Source: Artemisia argyi (taxonomy: Eukaryota > Streptophyta > Magnoliopsida > Asterales > Asteraceae). Taken from it: 64,000 nt of DNA. The stretch covers positions 38,365,459-38,429,458 of the forward strand of contig CM060697.1 of the NCBI GenBank assembly GCA_030686995.1. Direction: 5' to 3'. Every line of letters starts with the position of its first letter. The first letter of the stretch is position 1. Positions 40,167 through 53,150 of this stretch are shown here, one piece after another. A model generated the notes under the pieces. It worked only from the letters and a program-made list of their open reading frames with translations, did no database searches and had not been told where the DNA came from. The position numbers and the translations under genes were made by a program.

Positions 40167-43023
40167 TATAACACCCCCATTTTAGGATCGCAACGGAAAG
40201 GGACATGGGATGCTATATATTAGTCACATTGTACAAATATAGTAACAACTTCAAAACAAAGTCGTTTTTAATAAAAGTTCAAACTTCACAAGTTATCAAA
40301 GTTACATAAGAGGTCCCAAAAGATTACATAGTTTAAAAGTACATAAGATGATAAAAGTTTTAGTCACTTATTGAGTGAAAAGTTTTATTAAAGCATGAGT
40401 GATCTTGATGATATTCATTTTTTGCGCCGCCCATCCAAGCATAAGCCACTTACGGACCTGAGATAAACATGCTAAAAGTCAACATAAAGTTGAGTGAATT
40501 CATAGAGTTTAATAAGTAATAAGTTGAATACAAGCATTATACATCGATAGACATGTAAGGCATTTACATGTCGTTAAATAAGATTTATAGCATAGAGCTC
40601 ATGACACCGATCCTTGACCTAGATTAACAGTGCCCCGAAAAGGTAAGATTTGCCATTTACCACGTAATCTCTCAATATTATGTGACCGTTGATGTATGAA
40701 CGCTACTCACCCGGTCAGGCCCGCCAGGCCAAATATGCATATTCATAATACTAGCGTTTCCCACGGAATTAACGGTTCATGATGGGGACTTAATTGGCAA
40801 GAAATACTCAATGTCTATAATCATGTAGTCGGGTCAGCATACCAAAACTACTTGTATTCAGTTTGTAAAACTAGCATGTATCCCCCTCGTGAGGTTTATA
40901 AAACATTTAAGTAAGTAAAGGCGAGGCTATAAACTCACCTTGAACAAAGGAAGTGATATGAAACAAGCAAGTGAAAAAACTAGCCGCGAAAGTTCTACAA
41001 CGAACCTAAATAGATATACGCTTGTCTTAGTTTTTGAAAGTAAGTGTTGATGTAATTTAGTCTCTATACTATATAAATTATAACCTTAATTATGCTTGGT
41101 ACATATATTCTAAGTGTTCAAAAACAAATTTTGAAGATACAATTACATAAGTTTTAAAATCCTTTTTATACTTTTGACGTAAAAGCTGTCAAAAATTTAT
41201 ACAACTTATTCATCTTAGAAATTCCGTCATTTGTAAACTGTAAGTCCAAATATTACGTTCTTTATATCCACGGAAAGGTATTAATCTGTACCAACAAGTT
41301 TTGTGGGTCCCACTAAACCAAAGCTTACTTAACAGTACCAAAGTTACCCATTTGCCCAATATATTCACTTCAGAAAACTTTAACATTGCATCAGTCCCAC
41401 GAAAAGTGCGATATCTAGTGTTTTACAAACCCGATTAATTCCCCGTTTTCGGCCACGTTTAAGTTAAGATGTTATCTAGAACTTTTATTATTTGAGTAAC
41501 AGAGGGTTATTCACAAAAAAATTGACTTTTACACGTTTCAAATCTATTACTCAGAATATGACATGTTTTACGAAAATATTCATAGTTTAATCATCGGGTA
41601 TGATCTCGGGACGTGCCACCTGGGAAAATGACCACAAGACATAGATCTAAAACCCCATATTTTTAGTTTAGTCTCAATGTTTACTGATTAGTACAGTTTA
41701 TTCCATCTTTGCCCCTGATTCAGAAATCACAGAAGCATGTCTAGTCCTTTAGTGTTTCTAGTGATCTAGTTTCATGTACCAAGCCTAACCAAGCCCTATA
41801 ACTTATATACTCCACATTACATCAATATATATCATTTTTACAGTAGTGAATATAAAAATAAATTGAAAGTTAGTGGAGGAGTTTTTCTTACAAAAGATAT
41901 GGGCAAGTTAAAATGACAAGAAAGGAAGGACTTGGAGCTATCACTTGACACCACCAAAGGGAAATCTTGAGACCACCAAGGAGAACAAAAAAGAACCATG
42001 AAAAATCTTCAACCTACTGCCACAAAACATTTTGTGAGCCAAAGAAAATATGTAGGAAGAAGAGTACCAAGAAGAGAAAATGGAGTTTCAAGGATTAAGA
42101 ATACATTACTTGTACCTTTTCTCTAATCCATGATCACCAAATTTCTTGTCACCAACACTTCTTGGACACTTGAAAATCACCACTCCTTAATACTTGAAAA
42201 CTCTAGGAAGATCACCAAGAAAACCCTAGGAGATCATCAACAAAACCCTTGGAAAAGAGAGTTTTGAAGAAAGAAATGAACAAGGATCAAGTTAGCACCA
42301 AGAGAGATTTATCATGTACTAATTATTTTAGCTAGAAAAATCAAAATCAAGGGTGTTTGTGGCTTACCAATTCACGGCAAGGAGGAGACCAAGAAGAGAG
42401 AAAGAAAATTTTGCATGTACTTTTGGTGGTGATAGAAACCATGTGCACATTTGACTAACTACATGTATTAGTTAGTGCATGTGCAAGACACTTGTGCAAA
42501 AGTGTGAATGCACACCACTACTTGGCGCCACATAGGAGGAGGGGGCCAAGTTAGCGAAGTCTTGTTTGAGTAAAAATTGTTATTAGATGTATTGGGTAGT
42601 TTATTTTGCTTCCGGATGTTAAACCGTGGAGTTTCTAAGACGTGTAACGTAATACCGAGTAGAAATAAAAAGTAAAACTTGTGAAAATATTAAAACTTGT
42701 TTTCACAATGTATTTTTGAATATAGATGAGTGGTGAGTTCATCGGAGGATTTATTTGAGGTGAAAACGTGAAAGCATGAATTTAAACCGTGCAATACGTA
42801 AAAAGTGCAAAGTTGACGCAAAAATGGAAAAACTGAATTGTGACTTTATAAATAGGATGGAAAGGAAATTGTGGTTCATAGAAAGTGTAGAGTAGACATA
42901 GAATAGTCGTGGTTGAATGGATTGAGCGTATACGGATAACTTCCGATGACGTTAATTATAAATAAAATAAAATAGTTGAATAATACCTATTAAATAAATG
43001 ACATGAATTTTTAGAAATGTCAC
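40167..43023 (-). repeat. 3' LTR of element C
   Basis: On the minus strand it begins TGTGACATTTC and ends GGGGGTGTTATA, 2857 bp. The left boundary is inferred from the TATAACACCCCC terminus shared in style with elements B and D, since there is no second LTR to compare. Confidence 0.65.
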
Positions 43024-43042
43024 AGCACATACCCCTTAAAAA
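43024..43042 (-). other. Polypurine tract of element C
   Basis: Minus strand TTTTTAAGGGGTATGTGC abuts the LTR, typical of chromoviruses. Confidence 0.65.
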
Positions 43043-43056
43043 GAGCGTCCCGGAGC

Positions 43057-45994
43057 TCAACTCGCTTTATCTACAGACGGTTTACTTGTGAAAAGATGGG
43101 GATACTTCTTTCTGATCTGATCTTCGCGTTCCCATGTGAACTCTGGTCCTCGTCGGGTATCCCAACGAACCTTGACAATGGGGATGCGACTTTACTTGAG
43201 TTGCTTGACATCACGATCCATGATCTCTACTGGTTCTTCAATGAAGTGTAGCTTGCCATCGATGCGAAGTTCTTCTAATGGAATGATGAGACTCTCATCC
43301 GATAAACACTTGTTGAGGTTAGAAACGTGAAAAGTATTGTGAATGCCTTGAAGTTCTTCAGGTAGCTCTAACTTGTATGCTACAGGACCAACCTTAGCTA
43401 GGATCTCGAATGGTCCAATGTATCTTGGACTTAGCTTTCCACGCTTACCATAACGAATTACACCCTTCCATGGTGAAACCTTAAGCATAACTTTATCACC
43501 TACATTAAACTCCAAAGGACAGCGTCTAATGTCGGCATAACTTTTCTGGCGGCTACGAGCAGTTAACAAACGGTTCTTGATTTGGAAAATCTTCTCTGTT
43601 TTTTCACGAATCATTTCTGGCCCTGTGAGTTGACTATCCCCAACCTCACTCCAGTAAACTGGTGATCTATACTTTCGCCCATAGAGAGCTTCAAATGGTG
43701 CAGCCTTGATGCTTGCGTGATAGCTATTGTTGTAGGAGAATTCGACTAATGGTAAATGTCGATCCCAACTACTTCCAAAGTCAATCACACACGCTCTTAA
43801 CATATCTTCTAAAGTTTGTATTGTTCTCTCGCTTTGACCATCCGTCTGTGGGTGGTACGCCGTACTTATATCCAAATTTGTATTTAAGGCCTTCTGGAGT
43901 GACTTCCAGAATCCCATTGTAAATCGGCTATCTCTATCGGATATGATTGAAATAGGTACACCATGTCTACAAACAATCTCTTTTAAGTACAGTTGAGCAA
44001 GTTTCTCCATGCCGTCGGTCTCTTTTATTGGTAGGAAATGAGCAGATTTCGTCAAATGATCCACGATGACCCAAATCGAATCATACCCACTTGGAGTTCT
44101 AGGAAGCTTTGTGATGAAATCCATGGTGATTCTTTCCCATTTCCAAATAGGAATAATAGGTTGTTGAAGAAACCCAGGTGGCTTTTGATGTTCTGTCTTA
44201 ACCTTTGCACATGTTAGACATTTGCCAACATAAGTGGCGATCTTGGCCTTCATATTTGGCCACCAATACAATTGTTTTAGATCGTGATACATCTTATCTG
44301 ACCCCGGATGAAAAGAATATTTGGATTTATGAGACTCGTGCATGATTAAGTCTCTCAATCCTCTAAATAGTGGCAACCAAATACGATTATCGAAGTATCG
44401 GGTTCCGCCAGGGCGAGTTTCGAATATTGGTTTGATCCCCTTCCCTAGGTTTTCGGCTTTCACATTTTCTTCTTGCATTGCCTCCGTCTGAGCTTCAAGA
44501 ATTTTTTCTGGTAACTTGGGGAGAACTGTGATTGTCATTACCAACAATCTGACACGTAATGGTTTTTCTCTTTCTTTTCGGCTTAAGGCATCAGCCACCA
44601 CATTTGCCTTTCCAGGGTGATAACGGATGTCGCAATCATAGTCGCTTAGGAGTTCAATCCATCTACGTTGTCTCATATTAAGCTCTTTTTGGTCAAGGAT
44701 GTATTGGAGACTCTTGTGATCGGTATACACCGTACACCTTGTACCGTACAAATAGTGTCTCCATAATCTAAGAGCAAAAACCACAGCACCCAATTCTAGA
44801 TCATGGGTCGTATAGTTTTCTTCATGAGTTCTCAATTGTCGAGAAGCATATGCTATGACCTTTTGTCGTTGCATTAATACTGCCCCAAAACCTTTGATCG
44901 ACGCGTCACAATAGACTACAAAATCTTCTGCCCCATCCGGTAGTGCTAAGATAGGCGCGCTACAAAGTTTTTGTTTCAGTATTTGGAAAGCCTCGTCTTC
45001 ATCTTTACCCCACACATACTTCTTATTCTTCTCGGTCAACTTGGTAAGAGGTTTGGCTATTAAAGAAAAACCTTCGATGAATCTTCGATAATAACCAGCA
45101 AGTCCTAAGAATTGCCTCACTTCTGTTGGTGTTGTTGGGGGAGTCCAATTTTTGATAGCTTCAATCTTTGATGGATCTACATGAACACCTTTACTATTGA
45201 TCACATGGCCGAGAAATTGTACAGATTCTAGCCAAAATTCACATTTCGCGAACTTGGCATACAATTGCTCTTTCTTGAGTAACTCCAAAAAAATCTTCAA
45301 GTGTTCCTCATGTTCTTCTTTGTTCTTGGAGTAAATCAAAATGTCATCAATAAACACAATTACAAACTTGTCGAGGTATGGTTTGCATACCTGATTCATC
45401 AAGTCCATGAATATTGCAGGTGCATTGGTCAACCCAAACGGCATCACTTGAAACTCGTAATGACCATAATGAGTTCTAAATGCAGTAATTGGAATGTCTT
45501 CTTCTCGGATACGGAGTTGAAGATAACCTGATCGTAGGTCAATTTTGGAATATACACTTGAGCCTTGAAGTTGATCAAACAAATCGTCAATTCTTGGGAG
45601 TGGATAACGATTCTTGACCGTCAACTTGTTAAGCTCGCGGTAATCGATACACATATGAAAGGATCCGTCTTTCTTCTTCACAAACAGCACTGGAGCACCC
45701 CCAAGGCAACGAGCTCGGCCGAATAAATCCTTTTTCCGACAATTCTTGTAGTTGTTCCAATAGCTCCTTCATTTTTGATGGTGCCAACCGATAAGGTGCA
45801 CATGCCACAGGTGCAGCACCAGGCACTAAATCAATCCGGAACTCTACTTGTCGAGGTAGTGGAAGCCCCGGTAATTCTTCGGGAAACACTTCCGGAAAAT
45901 CGCGGACAATGGGTATATCTTCTAATCGTCTTTCAACTGATTCTTTCTCTGTCACTTGCGCCAAATACATCTGGCACCCTTGCTCAATGTACCT
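43057..45994 (-). pseudogene. Element C pol: RT, RNase H, integrase, chromodomain-like end
   Basis: A nearly intact frame with RT ([26 protein letters not shown] catalytic pair near 45330), RNase H ([24 protein letters not shown]) and integrase (HHCC region near 44230; core [17 protein letters not shown] and [15 protein letters not shown]). Then follow the GPY/F-like region and a C-terminal group-II chromodomain-like stretch. Lesions: TAA at about 45992-45994 (family has Gln), a one-base frameshift in a G run near 45700, and TAA at about 43192 just before the chromodomain-like tail, which stays open to 43057. Confidence 0.9.
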
Positions 45995-47589
45995 TTAGGC
46001 TTTAATACGAGATATGATTTTTAATAGGGAAGCGTATCTATCGCCTTTGATTGTTAGTGTTTTGTTGTTGTGTGGAACACGAACAATCTTTTCACTACAA
46101 ATAATAACCGCCTTTTGATCGGATAACCAGTCCATTCCAATAATGACATCAAAATTCCCAAGCTCAATTGGCATGAGGTCAATACTAAATGGGTGGTTCG
46201 CTAGATTTATGGTACAATTCCTTAGAATAGTGTTGGTACTAACCAATTTCCCATCGGCTAATTCTACTTCATAACTATAGTTTAACTTAACCGGGTTAAT
46301 ATTTATCAACACACTAAATCTAGTGGACACAAAGCTTTTGTCTGAACCCGAATCAAATAAAACCTTGGCATAGTGATTATTAAGTAGAAACGTACCCGTC
46401 ACGACATTCGGGCCTTGTTGCTCCCCCATCACATACGCTCGACCACGAGCATCCCCAGTCTGATCATTCTTCTTATTCGGGCATTTGTTGTTGTAGTGCC
46501 CTTTTTCCCCACAGCCATAACAAGTTACAATTGGCTGTGTAATAGCACCAGTAGCAATAGCCTTACCCCTACAGTCTGTCGTCATATGACCCTGCTTTCC
46601 ACATTTGTTACATTTCACAGTACAATAACCAGTGTGATGCTTCTTGCAGTGATGGCATTTAGGATGGGGGCCAACATACCCAACTTTTCCAGTTGGGGCA
46701 TCAGTCATTGCTGTTGCATTCTCTTGTCTTTTATTTTGCTGATGATGATGATCATTGTTGCGGCCCTGGTTGTTGTTGTTGTTGTTATTCCCCTTCCTTT
46801 CATCATCCCATTTTCTTTTGTTCTGGTGGTTGTTGTTATTGTTATTGTTGTTAGCATTTTGAGTTGTTCCATACTCCACCACTTGAACCATAAGTTTTTG
46901 AGTCATACGAATAGCCGTATCTATAGTTTGTGGATTAGAGGATGTCACATCTCCTTTGATGCTTCGCGGAAGACCCTTAATAAAAGCTTCCATTTCCTTT
47001 TCGAAGTCCGGAACCATACTAGGACACAAGACTTTTAGCTCTTGAAACCTTCGAATATATGTTTTGATATCATAACCTTCACTTTAAGATCATAAAACTC
47101 GGTTTCAAGCAACCTTATTTCACTACGGGGACAGAACTTATTGATCGCCATTTTCTTGAAGTCAGTCCATGTGGTTTCATAGGCTTTTTCTATCCCGATG
47201 GGCTGAGCATAAGAATTCCACCATGATTTAGCATAATCTAACATAGTACCCACGGCGTACTTGACTTTGCAGTCCTCTGAGCAGTTACTGAGTATGAATG
47301 TGTCTTCGATACTTTCAAACCAGCGTGTCAATGCAACTGCTCCTTCAGTTCCCTTAAATTTAGTTGGTCCACAACCCATAAATTGTTTATAAGTGTAACC
47401 ACGCACTACACCACCACCTGCAGCCCCAGCGGCTCCAGCACCGCCACCAGCAGCCCAAGCGGCTTCCACACCGCCACCGGCAGCCCCAGTGTCATTTTCC
47501 CTTGCAGCACGATCCTCGGCTAAAGCCTGGGCTACACTGTCAGCGACTAGCTTCCGAATAGCTGCATTAGACATTTTCTTTGGTGGCAT
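45995..47589 (-). pseudogene. Element C gag and protease
   Basis: Gag begins MPPKKMSNAAIRKLVADS at 47589, followed by an Ala/Gly-rich insert and the gag core (VKYAVGTMLDYAKSWWN; NKFCPRSEIRLLE). A single-base frameshift lies near 47088. Downstream come Asn-rich linkers, three CCHC-like zinc knuckles (CHHCKKHHTGYC, CNKCGKQGHMTTDC, CYGCGEKGHYNNKC) and protease with VLFDSGSDKSFVS and IIGMDWL. The ATG at 47652 sits in the leader; 47589 is the family start. Confidence 0.88.
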
Positions 47590-47743
47590 GATTCTATCAC
47601 AACACAAGAAAATCTTGGATGAGTAATTATACATTGATATAGATATATTCATACATGAGTAATTGAATATGAAAAAAATATCACAACAATATAGAGTAGA
47701 ATTTAAGAGAATATAACTTCATCATTCATTACAAAAGATTAGT

Positions 47744-47748
47744 ACATT
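47744..47748. repeat. Target-site duplication of element D (left)
   Basis: ACATT flanks D on both sides (also 56449-56453). Confidence 0.85.
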
Positions 47749-50700
47749 TATAACGCCCTAAAAATTTGAATTATTAAATTTTGAATATATACTAAGTATT
47801 AAAACTTTAATACTTGAATAATATACATTTATAATATCTTACAACTTTAAGATAACTTAAAAATATTATTATTACACGTTTTGAGGATGCTATGGCCGAA
47901 TTTTCTTTGTCAACTGGTACTAAAATGAGAAGTCAAATTGTGATTGATTAAAAATTCTATTGGTCTTCAAATCTCTTCCTTAAATCACGATATGTTACCC
48001 CAAATACTTTTCCCAAATCCCTCCTTATTCAGCCGAAAATATATACTCCCACATATCATTTTTAAACCGTATATCACAATCCCATATTATACGGATTCTT
48101 TGATTCAACCCTATCACTTCACACGCTTTTCTCTCTAATTAATTATAACCGTATATCAAAACCTAAAAGAAACCTAAAACCTAAAAGTCTAAAAACAATC
48201 TACTGCCATCTTGTTCATGCTTCAATCTGTTCGAAATCAAAGTGCAAGGAGGGTGGTTTTGATCGTGGTGTTCTGTGGTGGTGGACGTGGTATAAGTTCG
48301 GTCACAAGGAAGGATTTTTAGAAGCTGAGAAGGGATTGTGATCGTGGTTGATTGGGTCAAGGAGCTGCTATGGTCTGTTGTTTCTCTGGTTTGAAGAAGT
48401 GTTGTTTTGGTCGTGGTATATTCAGGCTCAAAAGGGACGAAGACAGTAGGTATTTGGTTCGGTTTCAGATTGGTTTTGGATCGTTGGGTTTTGATTCATT
48501 CTTTTGCTTCTCTTCGTTTGATCACGCGACAAGGGTACATGAATCATCCTGGTTTCTTTTTTTCCTTTCCGTTTTGATCGTTGATAACACATTAAATCTG
48601 TTACATGATACTAATATATGAATCATATAGCACATTATATGAAGATAGAACACATGAAATAATAGAAACTGATTGCATGAAATCGTAATAAATATATCAC
48701 AAGGAAACTGTTATCAATCAGATATAATTATGCATGCATGTTTGAGTATTACGAGCTTACATGAAATAGATGAAAGGAATTTATATGAAATCCCAACTTG
48801 CCACATGAAACCAATCTAATCCTACTATAATCGGTCCATGTTTTCTTTGTTTTCGACTCGTGTGTAATACTTGTTTTGATCTACCTTTTGTGTGACTCAT
48901 AACTTGATATACTAAATATTATACAAACTAAAAATCATAAGAGATTTCATGCATGATAACTTGGTTTGACTTTGATTTGGAAAAAAAATAAAATAAAAAT
49001 ATATAATAAGAAATGAGTACATGCATGCATGTTGTATTTGGATTAGTTTCATTTGTAAAAATATGATAAAGGGTACGTCTAATTGCATGCATGAATTTCG
49101 GTTTATATTTGTGGTCGAATGAAAAATAATATAAAAGTGTTAGCGTCTTGGTCTGGTGTCACTAAGGGTATAACAGGATATGATGAAAACTGAATGAAAC
49201 ATATGTCTAGCTATTCTTGTTTAGTTCTTCTTTTAGTCGTACTCATATACACTCATATTTTTTTTTGGTTCATTTAATCGACTCTTCTAATCTCTAATAT
49301 ATGCACCCAGATTTGGTTTAAAACAGAAAAGAAATGAACATGAGGCGTATATATTTCTAAAAGTAATAATAATATTTTGGGTCGTCACGGTATAAATTAA
49401 AGATGATAATACGTTTTTATATATTATAAAACGATGAGATCTAAAATTATAATTTTGATATAAAAATTATAGTATGAACCTTAGAATGATTTTATTTGAC
49501 ATTTAATATTTAATTTTTGATAATTTATATTTTGACCCTAAACTTTACTAAATTGTCGTACTTGACCCTAACTTATTATTTTGGTCATTTTAAACCTTTA
49601 TTATTATCTAAACGTTAATAATAACCTTAAAGTACTAAAGTACTAATTCGGAAAGTTATTAAATATGGAAAGCTACTATAAATAGAGAGTTACTAAAAAT
49701 TGAAAGCCATCTAAAGCGAGTAACCTGATTTAAAATAAGTTATTAAGCCGATCATTAATTCGTGTAGATTCGCTGAAGGAGTGACTTCCTATCCTTGTGT
49801 TCTGATATGGTTTCGTTTGCGGTTTGAGGTACAGATATTCTACCCTATTTCATTAAGGGTTTTGATCTCATGACTTTTTGATCCTTAACTTTGATTCGTT
49901 TGCTATGATATGATTCATTGATATAAGCCTTTGCTATGATCTCTTTGATATGATTCGTTGCTATCCATTTTGTTGATTACCTGATTACTATCTCCTGGTT
50001 GAGATTCTGTTTGATTATGATATGATTCGTTTGTTATGGATATGCTTTGTTTGATATGATTCGTTTCGTTCTTATGCCCGAGTTTTTATTCTACTCATGG
50101 AGGTACCATGGGCGTGTCAGTGATGGCACCACTGGCATGACACTTTCTGGGGAGGTGTGATTGATCCCTGGCATTCCCTTCTGTTTGATATATGTGCACG
50201 ATGGCCAATTAGTTATATATGTGTCCAGTCATGAGCTGGCATGTGTATTTTGTTTGATTCAGGGAGTGTATGGATGCATCCTAGGTTCTGTTTTGTTCTG
50301 AGAAGACAGTGACTGGTTGTACGTGCCTTGTACCCCTTTCACTTCTGGTACATTGGAGTTAGCTACTCTATGTACACCCTATGAATTGACGGATATGTGA
50401 TTATGTGATTTGAGACCTATTCGAGTATCTCGTTAGGTCGGCTCGTGGCTTTCTTATGTTTCGTATGTCTATTCGAGTATCTCGTTAGACAAGTCTTTGT
50501 TGATACGTGCTCTATGATTCTAATTATTATCTGATTATGCTTCCACTTGATATCTTTATGATGTTTCATTCATTTGACTCATGATATTTGTTCAGTTGAT
50601 CGTTGATCTCTTATGCATTTGACAGATGACATTCACTTTAGCAGGAGATTATTATTTCTTTCCTTATACTTTTATACGTTCTGTTTATCCGTTTTGTTAT

Positions 50701-51046
50701 ATATCTGTTCACTGGGCTTTTTAAGCTCAGCCGCATTTTCCTTTCCTGCGGCAGGTTTTAGGTTGGAAGCTGGGTTTGGGTGAAGAGAGAGCATAGGAGC
50801 TTTAGTGGACTACCCCATGGACTAGTAGCCCATTACATCTGGAATAATTTTGGGACTTGGATTAGATTAGGCTTTGTTTAGTTTGTATTTTATTTTCTTT
50901 TATAGTTTTAGTATTTCTTTTATACTTTTAGATTTTTCCCTTGTAACCTTTTGTTTTAAGTCTTCCGCTTGCGTTATATGCGTTGTATGCTTTGATATGC
51001 CACCATACTGTAGCGCTCCGGACCCATGTCGGGTTGGGGTGTTACA
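47749..51046 (+). repeat. 5' LTR of element D
   Basis: Begins TATAACGCCC and ends GGGGTGTTACA. Small frames inside it (for example 48352-48621) recur in the 3' LTR and are not supported as genes. Confidence 0.9.
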
Positions 51047-51050
51047 ATTA

Positions 51051-51062
51051 TGGTATCAGAGC
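51051..51062 (+). other. Primer-binding site of element D
   Basis: TGGTATCAGAGC, four bases after the LTR, complementary to initiator-Met tRNA with no mismatch. Confidence 0.9.
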
Positions 51063-53150
51063 TAAGGCTGCGACTTGTAGTACCTAAATTATGGCCTGTG
51101 AGTTTTGGACCCTTAGGTTTGCACCTTAGACGCTTTAGGAATAACTTTGGAAGGTTTTGCCTTAAGTTTCTCCTTTTAAGAGCTTTATTATGACCGGTGA
51201 GGATTGGGTAGACATATGATCAGACTTTGGTTTTCTTGCTTCCGTTTTACTCTGATTTATGCCTTTGCTTTTCGTTAAGCTCATACTAGATCATTCGTTT
51301 CGGAGACTTAGAAGACTTATCAGGATTCGCGACATATGTTAGGATGCCTTTAGACTTCGTAGTATGCCATATAATTTTCATTTCCTGTAGTTATCACTTT
51401 CTTTTGAACTTCGATTCTTGATTTGTTTGACATTTGTTTAGATGCCTTTCGTTCGTTTGGAGAATCGCGTATGTATGAATCCTACGTGTTCGACACACTC
51501 TATGATTTCTGCTTGCTTTTAATTCTTTCTTCATTGTTGATTTTGACCTTGCCTATTCTACCCCTATGAATGTTTTGTGACTTTTCATCGTGTATATTCA
51601 ATTCGTTCAATGCGTTCTAGAGATATTTGGAGACGATCTTGTTATGCAAATCTATTTACGTTGGAAATGTTCGATTTGATGTTATTATAGATTTTGATTT
51701 GTCACCTGAGTATTATGATGATGACGACCGTCACTTTATGTTTGTCACCTTTGACGTTTTATGAAGTTCATATTCTACACCATGATTCTTAACTTGATAA
51801 TCTTTTATAACCACCTTGTTCTGAAACTCGTGCGTTGATTTCCCCACTGCTGTGAAAATACTTCTCCGATGAAACTTACCTCAAGAGTTATTCGATTTGT
51901 TTGGAACGTTCGTTGTGTATCTTTGTGTGTTTTTGTTTTATTCGTGGAGGAGAATGCTGATAGTATGAGGTTGTGGATTGATTTCTGGAGGCTGGATCGT
52001 GTCTTATTTTGTGAGAGGAACGAGATACTCTTAGTAATTCTTTTCGTACTTGAGTGTTGTGTTACCAATTGTATTGGTTACTACTCCGACTATCCCTATG
52101 AAATTGATCAATCGTGTCTTTCATGAATACTTGGACAAATTGTCATAGTATGACATATTAGTGTGTTCAGAGACTAAAGAGAAACACGAGAATCATCTTC
52201 ATTTTTGGTGTTGAATTTCTACGATGGAAGGAAGTAGTTTGAAGTGAAGCACACAATTTTATCAACTCTATTCATCTTAGTTGTACTAATATGTATAGAG
52301 TCTCGAAGCAAGAGCTGGATGGGATGGCATGAAGATGGTGGTGACTACATTGGAGATTTCTACGCACAGGAAGAGAGACAACAAAAGTAGAGTTACAGTG
52401 GAGCATTTACTTGGACTGCTTGCTTAGGAGATCGGCGGAGATTTCCTTTCGGTAGAAGATTGTTGAAGCTACATGGCGCAACAGCAGTGATCGTGACCGA
52501 GAATTGCATTTTGGTTCACACTTCCAGAAGAGGTACAGAAGAGTTAGACGTCTTGGCATTTGAGGAAGTTTTGGTTCGCGACACATTTGTTCTTGGATTC
52601 GTTCTCATCCGTACGATTATTCTATCTGTTCTGTTATGCCTTCTGATACGTTTTGGATACTCCGATTTGTGCTTTGTTGATCGTCAGTACGAATATGTTA
52701 CCCATCTCTTTATGAGGTTCTTGATACGTTTGATGAATCGATTTGTGCTCTTCAGACTTTGGCAAGTTCCTTTGTTCATTCAGAATTTGTAGGAATTGAT
52801 GAAGATTTATCGGTTAGCAGTATCTCCGTTTTTGCATCGTAGGAATATGTGTGTTTAGTGTATCTCCTTGTAATATTTTATCTATCATCTGTCATCTGTC
52901 GTCTGCTACACCTTTGTTTCGCATTCGTTGAATTGAATTGGTTATGATTTGTATTCTATTGGAGAGCCCGGGGCTATCCAAGTTTGTCGGGATCGAGTCA
53001 TGAGAAACTATGTCGTTATGAAGATTTTTGGAAGAACCTCCCCAAGCGTGAGGATATTTGTGACGATATTTTGTGAATTGCTACGACTCCGTCTATTTCT
53101 TGCGACTTCAATTTTCGAGGACGAAAATTTTCTTTTTAGATGGGAAGAAT
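51063..53150 (+). pseudogene. Internal region of element D: decayed pol remnant
   Basis: Mostly non-coding. At 52098-52212 a frame reads MKLINRVFHEYLDKL, a stop, then YDILVCSETKEKHENHL. This is the chromovirus RT region around the catalytic pair with a short deletion, a stop and the YVDD-type motif destroyed. No gag, protease or intact integrase is recognisable. Ends with GATGGGAAGAAT before the 3' LTR. Confidence 0.7.

Larger units (their letters stand above)
40167..47748 (-). mobile_element. Element C: Tekay-type chromovirus, 5' end missing
   Basis: Minus-strand gag-protease-RT-RNase H-integrase with a 3' LTR at 40167-43023. The 5' LTR and primer site are absent: gag starts at 47589, and only about 160 bp of leader remain before element D. 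The integrase C-terminus ([16 protein letters not shown], then FTWEREDQIRKKYPHLF) is the form seen in Tekay chromoviruses. Few lesions remain in 4.5 kb of coding sequence. Confidence 0.85.

Noticed and set aside
48352..48621. 89-residue Cys/Phe-rich frame, repeated at 53754-54023
   Set aside because: It lies in the LTR of element D and is duplicated only because the LTR is; there is no recognisable domain.
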